Positions 39,739 through 47,185 of a DNA stretch of 64,000 bases are shown here, piece after piece. The stretch comes from Tianweitania sp. UT-5YL-CI-8 (lineage in GTDB: Bacteria; Pseudomonadota; Alphaproteobacteria; Rhizobiales; Rhizobiaceae). Location: assembly GCF_030010215.1 (NCBI RefSeq), contig NZ_JASCRR010000004.1, forward strand, positions 308,291 through 372,290. Direction: 5' to 3'. The notes under the pieces were generated by a model, which made no database searches, was not told the DNA's origin, and saw only the letters and a list, made by a program, of their open reading frames with translations. Both the position numbers and the translations under genes were made by a program. Each line of letters opens with the position of its first letter. Position 1 is the stretch's first letter.

Positions 39739-40491
39739 CTAAGCCTTCTTGCGCGACATGAAGGCCGTCAGAGCGGCGAGCGCTTCCTCGGACTTCAGCC
39801 GCTCGCGGAACAGGCGGCCCTCTTCGCGGATGCGCGCCATCAACGGCTCACGGTCGCCGCGCATCAGATCGCGGGCAAGCATCAGCGCTTCCGGCGGCTT
39901 GGCGGCAATCACTTCCGCCGCCCGCAGCACTTTTTCCTCAAGCGCATCTTCGGAAACCACGTCGTAGATCAGGCCTGCCGCCTTGGCGCGCTCGGCCGAA
40001 AACCCTTCACCCAGCCCAAGCAGCGCAAATGCGCCCTGAAGTCCCAGCACCTGCGGCGCGATCAGGCTGGAACCGGCTTCCGGCACCAGCCCGAGATCGA
40101 CGAAAGGCGTGCGGAAGATGGTGCGCGCAGTGGCGAAGGTCATGTCGCAATGCAGGTTAAGCGTCGTGCCGATGCCCACCGCAATGCCATCGACCCCCGA
40201 GATCATCGGCTTGCGCGAACAGGCTAGCGCGAGCAGAAAATCCCAGACTTCCGTACCGCCATCGCCGCCGGTGGCAATTGTCATGAAGTCGTTCAGGTCG
40301 TTGCCAGCAGAGAACGCTCCCGGCACGCCGAAGAAGACATGCACCCGAACCGCAGGATCGGCATCGCCCTCACTCAAAGCCTTCGACATCGCGGCATACA
40401 TGGCTCGAGTCAGCGCGTTCTTCTTGTCAGCACGGTTCATGCGGATGATCTGCACCGCACCCTGCCGATCGACGACGATGTGTTCGCTCAT
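39739..40491 (-). CDS. Enoyl-CoA hydratase/isomerase family protein
   Basis: A 250-residue crotonase-fold protein. The oxyanion-hole glycine is in GAFSAGNDLNDFMTIATGG and the second active-site region in ISGVDGIAVGIGTTLNLHCD; the fold's trimer helix (LMRGDREPLMARIREE) ends the protein. It hydrates or isomerises enoyl-CoA in beta-oxidation, but glutamates at the classical catalytic positions are not both evident, so isomerase or other crotonase chemistry is open. It lies 15 bp after the acyl-CoA dehydrogenase gene on the same strand, so the two probably form a fatty-acid oxidation operon. Confidence 0.9.
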   Translation of the reverse strand: MSEHIVVDRQGAVQIIRMNRADKKNALTRAMYAAMSKALSEGDADPAVRVHVFFGVPGAFSAGNDLNDFMTIATGGDGGTEVWDFLLALACSRKPMISGVDGIAVGIGTTLNLHCDMTFATARTIFRTPFVDLGLVPEAGSSLIAPQVLGLQGAFALLGLGEGFSAERAKAAGLIYDVVSEDALEEKVLRAAEVIAAKPPEALMLARDLMRGDREPLMARIREEGRLFRERLKSEEALAALTAFMSRKKA

Positions 40492-40506
40492 AAAACCTCC
40501 CCAGAA

Positions 40507-42279
40507 TTAGACGGCCTGCAGGCTCTTTGCCGCCTCGGCCAGGCTTTCCGCGCCCTCTTCGACGCGCGCCTTCATGGCAGCCGCCTCGCTCAGAAGGTTT
40601 TCAGCATAGAACCGGCACAGCGCGACTCGGCCGGTATCGGCCAGCGCCGCACGGGCGAGATAGGCACCGCCGGCAGCCAGCGAAAATTGCCGCAGATAAG
40701 GGGTGGCCCCGGCAAGCGCGTCGTCCTGACGCCCTTGCGCCATCCACGTCTGGAGCAGCCGCGTCGTCTCCGCCACGTCGTCCAGCGCCTCGCGAAGCTT
40801 CTCGGCGGTGCGCCCGAAGCCGGAATTGTCCGCCGCCTGGACGCCGCCAATCACCTCCGATAGCTCGGCAATATAGGCGTGCACGGGCTCGCCGCCGCCA
40901 AGCGACAGCTTGCGCGCCACGAGGTCGATGGCCTGGATGCCGTTGGTGCCCTCGTAGATCGAGGCAATACGCGCATCGCGGTACAAGGCAGCGGCGCCTG
41001 TCTCCTCGATGAAGCCCATGCCGCCATGGACCTGGATGCCGATCGAGGCAACCTCGATGCCGATATCGGTGGAAAACGCCTTTGCCAGCGGCGTCAGCAG
41101 GCCGGCCCGATGGCTCCAACGCTCGGCTTCCTCGCCTTCGGAGACATGCGCAAGGTCGATCGCATAAGCGCAGGAATAGGCAATGGCGCGCGCAGCCTGG
41201 GTCAAAGCCTTCATGGTGAGGAGATTGCGCTGTACGTCGGGGTGCAGAACGATGGGCGCCATGCCGTCGCCGGTCCAGCCGGAAGCCTTGCCCTGGCGAC
41301 GGTCCCTGGCATAGCCGAGCGCCTTCTGATAGGCGGCTTCCGCGACGGCAACGCCCTGCATGCCGACGGCCAGACGCGCATTGTTCATCATGGTGAACAT
41401 GCAGGCGAGGCCCTTGTTTTCCTCGCCGATGAGATAACCCACCGCACCGGGCTCGCGGTCTCTGGCGAAGCCGTCGCCGAAGATCATAGTGCAGGTCGGC
41501 GAGGCATGGATGCCCAGCTTGTGCTCTATCGAGGCGCAGAACACATCGTTGCGCTGACCCGGCGTGCCTTCCGCGTCGAGCAGGAATTTCGGGACCAGGA
41601 ACAGCGAGATGCCACGAGTGCCGGCCGGCGCGTCGGGCAGACGGGCGAGAACCAGATGGATGATGTTATCCGTCAGGTCGTGTTCGCCATAGGTGATGAA
41701 GATTTTCTGGCCGAAGATGCGGTAGGAGCCGTCCGGCGCCCGCTCGGCCCGGGCGCGCAGCGCGGCAAGGTCCGAACCCGCCTGCGGCTCCGTAAGATTC
41801 ATCGTGCCCATCCACTCGCCGGAGACGAGCTTCTCGAGATAGGCGTCCTTGAGTTCTTGCGAGGCATGCTTGTCGAGCGCCTCGACCGCGCCCATGGTCA
41901 GCGTCGGCCCCAGGCCGAACGCCATGGCCGCGCCGTTCCACATGTCGAGCGCAGCAACATTCAGCATGATCGGCAGCCCCTGCCCGCCATATTCGGTGGG
42001 TCCCGACAGGCTGTTCCAGCCGCCTTCGGTCCATCGCCTGTAGAGATCCTTCCAGCCCGCCGGCATGGTCACCGCGCCATCCTTGAGCTGCGCGCCGACC
42101 TCGTCGCCGATCTTCTGCAGCGGCGCCACCTCGTCAGTCGCGAACTTGCCGGCCTCTTCCAGAATGGCGTCGACCAGGTCTTCGTCGAGATCGGCGAAGA
42201 CGCCCGCCTCCATCGCCTGGCTAAGCCCCGCCACATGCTTGAGGGCGAAAGCAATCTCTTCGACGGGGGCGCGATACAT
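40507..42279 (-). CDS. Acyl-CoA dehydrogenase with C-terminal extension (DmdC-like long form)
   Basis: A 590-residue flavoenzyme oxidising acyl-CoA to enoyl-CoA. The FAD/acyl sites are in MGTMNLTEPQAGSDLAALRA and IFITYGEHDLTDNIIHLVLA, and the active-site Glu lies in RIASIYEGTNGIQAIDL. It is about 200 residues longer than ordinary acyl-CoA dehydrogenases because of N- and C-terminal extensions; similar proteins include 3-methylmercaptopropionyl-CoA dehydrogenase (DmdC), but the substrate is not determinable here. Start: ATG at 42279 (MYRAPVEEIAFALKH) with GGAGGAG upstream. The enoyl-CoA hydratase follows 15 bp downstream. Confidence 0.92.
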   Translation of the reverse strand: MYRAPVEEIAFALKHVAGLSQAMEAGVFADLDEDLVDAILEEAGKFATDEVAPLQKIGDEVGAQLKDGAVTMPAGWKDLYRRWTEGGWNSLSGPTEYGGQGLPIMLNVAALDMWNGAAMAFGLGPTLTMGAVEALDKHASQELKDAYLEKLVSGEWMGTMNLTEPQAGSDLAALRARAERAPDGSYRIFGQKIFITYGEHDLTDNIIHLVLARLPDAPAGTRGISLFLVPKFLLDAEGTPGQRNDVFCASIEHKLGIHASPTCTMIFGDGFARDREPGAVGYLIGEENKGLACMFTMMNNARLAVGMQGVAVAEAAYQKALGYARDRRQGKASGWTGDGMAPIVLHPDVQRNLLTMKALTQAARAIAYSCAYAIDLAHVSEGEEAERWSHRAGLLTPLAKAFSTDIGIEVASIGIQVHGGMGFIEETGAAALYRDARIASIYEGTNGIQAIDLVARKLSLGGGEPVHAYIAELSEVIGGVQAADNSGFGRTAEKLREALDDVAETTRLLQTWMAQGRQDDALAGATPYLRQFSLAAGGAYLARAALADTGRVALCRFYAENLLSEAAAMKARVEEGAESLAEAAKSLQAV

Positions 42280-42417
42280 GATGGTCTCCTCCAAACGGTC
42301 GGCGGCCTGCTAAAGACTCCGCACTCAAAAGATGCAACCTTTTACGTTTACGTCAAACTCCCGGCAAGCCTTTGCAGCCCGCCGTCTTAGTATTACATGG
42401 ATGAAAAGGAGAGTGCG

Positions 42418-42666
42418 ATGCTGGCGAGACCCGATCCCTATGCCTGCGTAGAATGCGGCACGCCGTTTCGTTCGGACGGTTTTCACTATCATGAAGGCAT
42501 TGTAGAGAACGGCCCGGCCTATTGGTCCGACCTCGGCATCCTGTGCTCGCCGCAATGTTCGCTGGCCCACCACCAGAAACGCAAGGCTGAGGGCACCCTG
42601 CGCCAGACGCCTGCACCCGATCTGTTCGACCCGTCTTCGATGACGCAGGATTTCTGGAAACGTTAG
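42418..42666 (+). CDS. Small zinc-ribbon-like protein of unknown function
   Basis: An 82-residue protein with two cysteine pairs, CVEC (residues 10-13) and CSPQC (43-47), separated by about 30 residues that include FHYHEGIVENGPAYWSDLG. This spacing suggests a zinc-binding fold. The tail FDPSSMTQDFWKR is polar. I do not recognise a named family. The ATG at 42418 has an AAAAGGAGAG box six bases away, a better start than the ATG seven codons upstream. It is divergent from the acyl-CoA dehydrogenase and convergent with purD (4 bp between the stops). Confidence 0.72.
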   Translation: MLARPDPYACVECGTPFRSDGFHYHEGIVENGPAYWSDLGILCSPQCSLAHHQKRKAEGTLRQTPAPDLFDPSSMTQDFWKR

Positions 42667-42670
42667 ACGC

Positions 42671-43942
42671 CTAGCCTTCCCGCTCTACGGCACGCCAGCC
42701 GATGTCGCGGCGGCAGAAACCTTCCGGCCAATCGATCCGGTCGAGCGCGGCATAGACCTTTGAGCGCGCATCCGAGACCTTGGCCGCCATGCCGGTCACG
42801 TTCAGCACGCGGCCGCCATTGGCGACGAGGTTGCCGTCTTTCAGCGCCGTGCCGGCGTGGAAAATCTGGATGTCGCCGCTAGCCGCCTCTTCCACGCCTT
42901 TGATGACAGATCCTTTTTTCGGCGCATCCGGATAGCCCTCGGCTGCCAGAACCACCGTCAGCGCCGTATGGTCGCGCCACCGCGTGGAAACGTGGCCAAG
43001 CTGGCCGTCGACGGCGGCGTTGAGCAGCACCAACAGATCGTCCTTCAGACGCATCATCAGCACCTGACATTCAGGATCGCCGAAACGGACATTGTATTCG
43101 ATCAGCTTGGGGCCGTCGTCGGTCAGCATCAAGCCGACGAAGAGAATACCGGTGAACGGCGCACCCATCTCGGCCATGCCGTGCATAGTCGGAGCGACGA
43201 TCTCTCGCATGGTGCGGTCGATCATCTCCTGCGTCATCACAGGCGCAGGCGAATAGGCGCCCATGCCGCCGGTGTTCGGGCCGGTATCGCCCTCGCCAAC
43301 GCGCTTATGATCCTGGGCGGTGCCAAATGGCAGAGCCGTCTTGCCGTCGCAGAGGCAGAAGAAGCTCGCTTCCTCGCCGGTCAGGAATTCCTCGACCACG
43401 ACCGAAGCTCCGGCGCTGCCGAACGCTCCGTCGAAGCAGGCTTCGACCGCATCGAGCGCTTCCTGCATTTCCATGGCGACCGTCACGCCCTTGCCGGCAG
43501 CCAAGCCGTCGGCCTTGACGACGATGGGCGCGCCGACCTTCTCGACATAGGCGCGCGCATCGGCGGCATTGTCGAACCGACCGTAAGCGGCAGTGGGGAT
43601 GTCGTAGCGGGCGCAGAGGTCCTTGGTGAAACCCTTCGAACCTTCAAGCTGCGCGGCATGACCAGAAGGCCCGAAAACGCGGGTGCCGGCGGCTCGCAGC
43701 GCGTCGGCGATTCCATCGACCAGCGGTCCTTCCGGCCCGACCACGACGAGATCGATCTTTTTTTCCTTGCAGAAGTCGACTACCGCGTTGTGGTCCGACA
43801 CATCAAGCGCGACCAGTTCCGCCTCCTGCGCGATGCCGGGATTGCCCGGTGCGGCGTAGAGCTTTGTCAGCAGCGGCGAGGCGGCAAGCTTCCAGGCCAG
43901 CGCGTGCTCACGTCCGCCAGAACCGATGAGAAGAACGTTCAT
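42671..43942 (-). CDS. purD: Phosphoribosylamine--glycine ligase
   Basis: A 423-residue ATP-grasp enzyme of purine synthesis, joining glycine to phosphoribosylamine. It starts [20 protein letters not shown]; the ATP-grasp core has [20 protein letters not shown] and [20 protein letters not shown], followed by [20 protein letters not shown] and [20 protein letters not shown]. It is complete. The in-frame sequence extends upstream, but the ATG at 43942 begins the conserved domain exactly. It stands alone, with the YefM-YoeB toxin pair 92 bp upstream on the same strand. Confidence 0.97.
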   Translation of the reverse strand: MNVLLIGSGGREHALAWKLAASPLLTKLYAAPGNPGIAQEAELVALDVSDHNAVVDFCKEKKIDLVVVGPEGPLVDGIADALRAAGTRVFGPSGHAAQLEGSKGFTKDLCARYDIPTAAYGRFDNAADARAYVEKVGAPIVVKADGLAAGKGVTVAMEMQEALDAVEACFDGAFGSAGASVVVEEFLTGEEASFFCLCDGKTALPFGTAQDHKRVGEGDTGPNTGGMGAYSPAPVMTQEMIDRTMREIVAPTMHGMAEMGAPFTGILFVGLMLTDDGPKLIEYNVRFGDPECQVLMMRLKDDLLVLLNAAVDGQLGHVSTRWRDHTALTVVLAAEGYPDAPKKGSVIKGVEEAASGDIQIFHAGTALKDGNLVANGGRVLNVTGMAAKVSDARSKVYAALDRIDWPEGFCRRDIGWRAVEREG

Positions 43943-44034
43943 GTGGTCGACCCCATGACCAGAAAGCGATGCCGAACGCGCTATTGGCGCGAGGCACAAA
44001 GGTCAAGTCTTAAACCATGCTTTAGACGCGCCGT

Positions 44035-44307
44035 TCAGCTCGCATAGTGAAAGCGACAGGCGGAAATTTCGATCACCTGTGAATCGCCCGTACCCGACAG
44101 ACGGTAGACAAGACGGTGTTCATGGTTGATCCGTCTGGACCACCAACCGCTCAGCTGACCGCGGAGAGGCTCGGGCTTGCCGACTCCCGCAAACGGACTT
44201 CGGCTGATATTGCGGATCAGTTCGTTCACCCGCTGCAGAATCTTCGGATCGGTCGCCTGCCAATGGAGGTAGTCCTGCCAGGCATGGGTGCTCCAGAGCA
44301 GCTTCAC
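44035..44307 (-). CDS. yoeB: YoeB-family mRNA interferase toxin
   Basis: A 90-residue ribosome-dependent endoribonuclease toxin of the RelE superfamily. It matches E. coli YoeB closely: MKLLWSTHAWQDYLHWQ, KPEPLRGQLSGWWSRRI, EHRLVY and the end CRFHYAS. Catalytic residues are retained: Glu46, Arg65, His87 and Tyr88. The start overlaps the YefM stop by 4 nt, so antitoxin and toxin are translated together. The toxin looks intact and active; its mRNA cleavage target is the ribosomal A site in the known family. Confidence 0.96.
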   Translation of the reverse strand: MKLLWSTHAWQDYLHWQATDPKILQRVNELIRNISRSPFAGVGKPEPLRGQLSGWWSRRINHEHRLVYRLSGTGDSQVIEISACRFHYAS

Positions 44308-44558
44308 GGCTCGATCAGCTCACGCTCCTGGCCCTTCGCAGCATCCAGTTCGCCGATCGAATCCATGAGCCGGCCAGCATTCGCCGGATTGCCGAGCAGA
44401 TAAAGCGTCTCCTTCATGCCCTCCCACTCCGCCAGGGGAAGGACCACGACAGGTTCATGGTTCTGGCGGGTCACCACCAGTTCGTTCCGGTCCGCCTCGA
44501 CCTTGTCGAGATGCTTGGCCATATTGGCCCTCAGTTCGGTGAATGTGACATGTGCCAC
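44304..44558 (-). CDS. yefM: YefM-family antitoxin
   Basis: An 84-residue Phd/YefM antitoxin: an N-terminal DNA-binding half (VTFTELRANMAKHLDKVEAD, VVVLPLAEWEGMKETLYLLG) and a C-terminal toxin-wrapping part (NPANAGRLMDSIGELDAAKG). The GTG at 44558 is preferred because an AGAGG box precedes it and homologues start MAHVTFTELR-like; the ATGs at 44573/44576 abut the operator palindrome and have no room for a ribosome box. The protein represses its own operon at TGTACA-type palindromes, one of which lies directly upstream, and neutralises YoeB. Confidence 0.95.
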   Translation of the reverse strand: MAHVTFTELRANMAKHLDKVEADRNELVVTRQNHEPVVVLPLAEWEGMKETLYLLGNPANAGRLMDSIGELDAAKGQERELIEP

Positions 44559-44575
44559 GGCAAAGCCTCTCATCA

Positions 44576-44597
44576 TCTGTACGTAAATATGTACAGA
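44576..44597. promoter_or_regulatory. YefM-YoeB operator palindrome
   Basis: A perfect 7+7 bp inverted repeat, TCTGTAC, eight bases, GTACAGA, containing the TGTACA hexamer that is the core of YefM operators in E. coli. It starts 18 bp upstream of the yefM GTG. Overlapping it on the minus strand is a possible -10 box CATATT, 17 bp from TTGCAC, so YefM binding would block the promoter. Confidence 0.75.
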
Positions 44598-44677
44598 TTC
44601 TGACTGTCGTGCAAGCTTGCCAAAACGTTCATTGGGAAAATCTTGACGCCTGACTGCCGCCCTGCCACTCACGAAGC

Positions 44678-45661
44678 ATGGATTCGATACAGAGCAAGGG
44701 CGCCCAGGGGCGTGTCGCCGACGCACCCAGCAGGCATTGGGTTTATCGCGCGCTGCCGCGCTGGGCGTGGCCTTACGCACAGTTGGCCCGATGGGACCGG
44801 CCTATCGGCTGGGTGCTGCTGCTGTGGCCGTGCTGGTGGTCGGCGGCGCTCGCCGCAAGCGCCTACGCGCGGCCGACGGACAGCCTCTTATCGCTGCTGC
44901 CTTCGCCCTGGTATCTCTTTCTGTTTCTCGTCGGCGCCATCGCAATGCGCGGCGCGGGCTGCACCTACAACGACATCGTCGACGAGGATATCGACGCCAA
45001 GGTCGACCGCACGCGGTCGCGGCCGCTGCCATCCGGACAGGTCAGCAAGAAGCAGGCCTGGGCCTTTCTCGTGGCACAAGCGCTGATCGGCCTGCTGGTG
45101 CTGGTCCAGTTCAACAGCTTCGCCATCCTCCTCGGCATATCGTCGCTCGCCGTCGTCGCCGCATATCCTTTCATGAAGCGAATCACCAACTGGCCGCAAC
45201 TGGTTCTGGGGCTGGCATTTTCATGGGGCGCGCTGATGGGATGGGCTGCCGAGTTCGGCGACATCGACGGTCCCGCCATCGTGCTCTATATAGGCTCGAT
45301 CCTGTGGGTGATCGGCTACGATACGATCTACGCCCATCAGGACCGGGAAGACGATGCGCTGGTCGGCGTCCATTCAACGGCGCGCCTGTTTGGCGACAAC
45401 ACCAAGAGTTGGCTGATCGGGCTCTATGGCGGCGCGCTGATGTGCTTCGCCGTAGCCTTCGCCGCGGCCGAAGCGCCGATGCCTGCACTGGCCGGACTGA
45501 TCGCAGCCGGCGCGCATATGATGCGCCAGATCGCCGTTCTCGACATCGACGATCCCGACCAGTGCCTGAAATTGTTCAAGTCGAACGGCCAGGTCGGCTG
45601 GATGATCTTCCTCGGTCTTCTCGGCGGCGCAGTCTGGGTCGCCGTCAAGCCAATGCTTTGA
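44678..45661 (+). CDS. ubiA: 4-hydroxybenzoate octaprenyltransferase
   Basis: A 327-residue membrane prenyltransferase attaching the polyprenyl tail to 4-hydroxybenzoate in ubiquinone synthesis. The first Asp-rich motif is CTYNDIVDEDIDAKVDRTRS (NDxxDxxxD), the second DTIYAHQDREDDALVGVHST (DxxxD). Hydrophobic helices run between them (WAFLVAQALIGLLVLVQF and others). The N-terminus MDSIQSKGAQGRVADAP leads into PYAQLARWDRPIGWVLLLWP. It uses the product of the polyprenyl synthase in this window. It is divergent from yefM, and its upstream region overlaps that operon's promoter. Confidence 0.96.
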   Translation: MDSIQSKGAQGRVADAPSRHWVYRALPRWAWPYAQLARWDRPIGWVLLLWPCWWSAALAASAYARPTDSLLSLLPSPWYLFLFLVGAIAMRGAGCTYNDIVDEDIDAKVDRTRSRPLPSGQVSKKQAWAFLVAQALIGLLVLVQFNSFAILLGISSLAVVAAYPFMKRITNWPQLVLGLAFSWGALMGWAAEFGDIDGPAIVLYIGSILWVIGYDTIYAHQDREDDALVGVHSTARLFGDNTKSWLIGLYGGALMCFAVAFAAAEAPMPALAGLIAAGAHMMRQIAVLDIDDPDQCLKLFKSNGQVGWMIFLGLLGGAVWVAVKPML

Positions 45662-45734
45662 ATCAACACCCGCAGAGGCTGAATCAAAAGGCCGGGCTAA
45701 GCGCCCAGCCCTTAACGATTTTCTTAACGAAACG

Positions 45735-46301
45735 TTAACCCCGGGCGATGATCTCTTCGCCATCGACCACCAGCCGAAGGCCGAGATTGCCGGTTTTGCG
45801 GCGGGCAAGGAAACGCGGACGGCGTGTGCGCGACACCTGCCCCTTGCGGCGTTCGCGCACCGGCGCTGTCTTGATGGCCGCTCCCAGCGACTCCTCCAGC
45901 GTCCTCGCGATACCATCGGCTTCGATCAGCAGCATCGGCAGCCCGTAGGCTTCGGCCCAGGCGCGCCAGTCGGCGGCGATGTCGTCGAGGTCTTCGGCCA
46001 CCAGCAGCGGCACCGACAACATGGGATCGTTGTGAAGCAGTTCTAGCGTCACCGTCACCGCGCCCGTTTCGTCTTCGAGGGCACGGGCGGCGACACCGCG
46101 AAATGCCTTGGCCGGCAGTGCGACGACTGCGGGCAGACCACTCCGGGCCAGGATACGCCGCACCGTGGCGCCGCGACCGTCGATGGTGAAGGTTACCTCG
46201 CCATGGTCGTCGCGCGCCGAATAGCTGACCACCTGCGGCAAGCGGAGTGGGTCGAGGCGCATGGCGCGGCCTGCCCAGACTGGCTTCAGTCCAGTGTTCA
46301 T
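45735..46301 (-). CDS. DUF6101-family protein
   Basis: A 188-residue soluble protein restricted, as far as I know, to Rhizobiales. Blocks include RLPQVVSYSARDDHGEVTFT, VRRILARSGLPAVVALPAKA, YVTVTLELLHNDP-like (VTVTLELLHNDPMLSVPLL) and VAEDLDDIAADWRAWAEAYG, with a basic tail (RRKGQVSRTRRPRFLARRKT). The function is unknown; the basic C-terminus could touch nucleic acid. Assignment to DUF6101 is from memory of similar sequences, not a search. It converges on ubiA with 73 bp between the stops and has two hairpins in its leader (46324-46363). Confidence 0.65.
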   Translation of the reverse strand: MNTGLKPVWAGRAMRLDPLRLPQVVSYSARDDHGEVTFTIDGRGATVRRILARSGLPAVVALPAKAFRGVAARALEDETGAVTVTLELLHNDPMLSVPLLVAEDLDDIAADWRAWAEAYGLPMLLIEADGIARTLEESLGAAIKTAPVRERRKGQVSRTRRPRFLARRKTGNLGLRLVVDGEEIIARG

Positions 46302-46323
46302 GTTTTGCCTTCCTGTTGCTCCT

Positions 46324-46363
46324 GAGAGCCGGTTTCCGGTCTCTCCGGGTCGGGTTTTCCCGG
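46324..46363 (-). other. Tandem hairpins in the leader of the DUF6101 gene
   Basis: One stem pairs GAGAG 46324-46328 and CCGG 46329-46332 with CCGG 46336-46339 and CTCTC 46341-46345, leaving one bulged base and a 3 nt loop. A second pairs CGGG 46351-46354 with CCCG 46359-46362 over TTTT; CCGGG 46345-46349 with CCCGG 46359-46363 is the alternative. They lie 22-60 bases upstream of the start codon and may influence translation or mRNA stability. Confidence 0.5.
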
Positions 46364-46508
46364 CCTCGTTAGGGAAGACATTAGCGAGGGACCTTCGCCG
46401 CCCGCTTAAGAAGTTCAGTTAAATTTTCCTGATCTCGCAGATGGTTATCGAAATGCGACTGGCGACTTTGAGGGCAATAACGATGCCAGAGGCCAGTAAC
46501 GGATTATC

Positions 46509-46542
46509 TTGAAAGATTACGCCGTTGGCGTATTATGCGTTG
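46509..46542 (+). promoter_or_regulatory. Promoter and operator of the HigBA-like toxin-antitoxin pair
   Basis: TTGAAA at 46509-46514 and TATTAT at 46531-46536 are separated by 16 bp. The spacer holds a perfect palindrome TACGCC-GTT-GGCGTA (46518-46532), so a bound antitoxin would block polymerase. Transcription would start at about 46543, the A of the toxin ATG, implying a leaderless mRNA. All of this is inference from sequence. Confidence 0.6.
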
Positions 46543-46866
46543 ATGAGGATCGTTCGCACGCGGCGCTACACGAAGGATTTGAAACGGCTTGGCGCTTCTG
46601 AGAAAGATGTCGCGGCTCTCGAACATGCGATCGCTTTCGATCCTGCTGTCGGCGATGTGATCCCCGGCCTTGGCGGACTTCGTAAGCTTCGTTTCGGAAT
46701 TGGCCGGAAAGGTAAGCGCGGCGGTGGAAGGGCTATCTATTTTCTGATGGTGGCAGACGAGTTAGCCATCATGCTGTTCGCTTATGCCAAGAACGAACAG
46801 GAAGACCTGACCAAAGAACAACGGAAAGCTGCGCTGGAGATCGTGAAGGAACTGACGGATGGCTAA
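46543..46866 (+). CDS. RelE/HigB-type toxin of a toxin-first pair
   Basis: A 107-residue RelE/ParE-superfamily protein. It reads MRIVRTRRYTKDLKRLGASE, GLGGLRKLRFGIGRKGKRGG, AIYFLMVADELAIMLFAYAK and ends KAALEIVKELTDG, the pattern of the HigB-like toxins paired with NadS-type antitoxins (COG4737). Such toxins cut mRNA on the ribosome. The ATG at 46543 has no ribosome box; a TTG six codons earlier (46525) is in frame but falls within the operator palindrome. The antitoxin gene overlaps its end by 8 nt. Confidence 0.88.
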   Translation: MRIVRTRRYTKDLKRLGASEKDVAALEHAIAFDPAVGDVIPGLGGLRKLRFGIGRKGKRGGGRAIYFLMVADELAIMLFAYAKNEQEDLTKEQRKAALEIVKELTDG

Positions 46867-47173
46867 GGAAATCGTATTTGGAGAAGCGCTGCTGGAAGCG
46901 CTGGAAGAAGCTCGGGCGTGGAAACGCGGAGAGATCGCGCTTGAAACTGTCAACATCGACCCGATGCCGGTCGAGCGGATTCGCGCCATCCGCAAGAAAG
47001 TCGCGAAATCGGCCAAGGAATTTGAACGCCGCTTTGGCATTCCTGCTGCCACCATCAACAACTGGGAACAGGGCCGCAGGAAACCCGACCCCGCCGCGCG
47101 ATTGCTTCTTGAGACAATCGAAGCCGCCCCGGAGATCGTCATGAAGGTCGCCGAGGCGCGTTTGGCAGCGTAA
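46859..47173 (+). CDS. HigA/NadS-like antitoxin with helix-turn-helix domain
   Basis: A 104-residue XRE-type regulator. The helix-turn-helix is about residues 50-80: KSAKEFERRFGIPAATINNW and EQGRRKPDPAARLLLE, typical of HigA/NadS antitoxins encoded behind their toxin. It should neutralise the toxin and repress the shared promoter at the TACGCC palindrome. The ATG at 46859 overlaps the toxin by 8 nt. The pair lies between DUF6101 and the hydroxyacid dehydrogenase; its short insert-like position suggests gain by transfer, but composition is similar to that of its neighbours. Confidence 0.9.
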   Translation: MAKEIVFGEALLEALEEARAWKRGEIALETVNIDPMPVERIRAIRKKVAKSAKEFERRFGIPAATINNWEQGRRKPDPAARLLLETIEAAPEIVMKVAEARLAA

Positions 47174-47185
47174 GCTCGTTTTATA

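Noticed and set aside
45694-45711. GGGCT/AGCCC hairpin between ubiA and DUF6101
   Set aside because: Only a 5 bp stem and a weak downstream T content; too slight to call a terminator.
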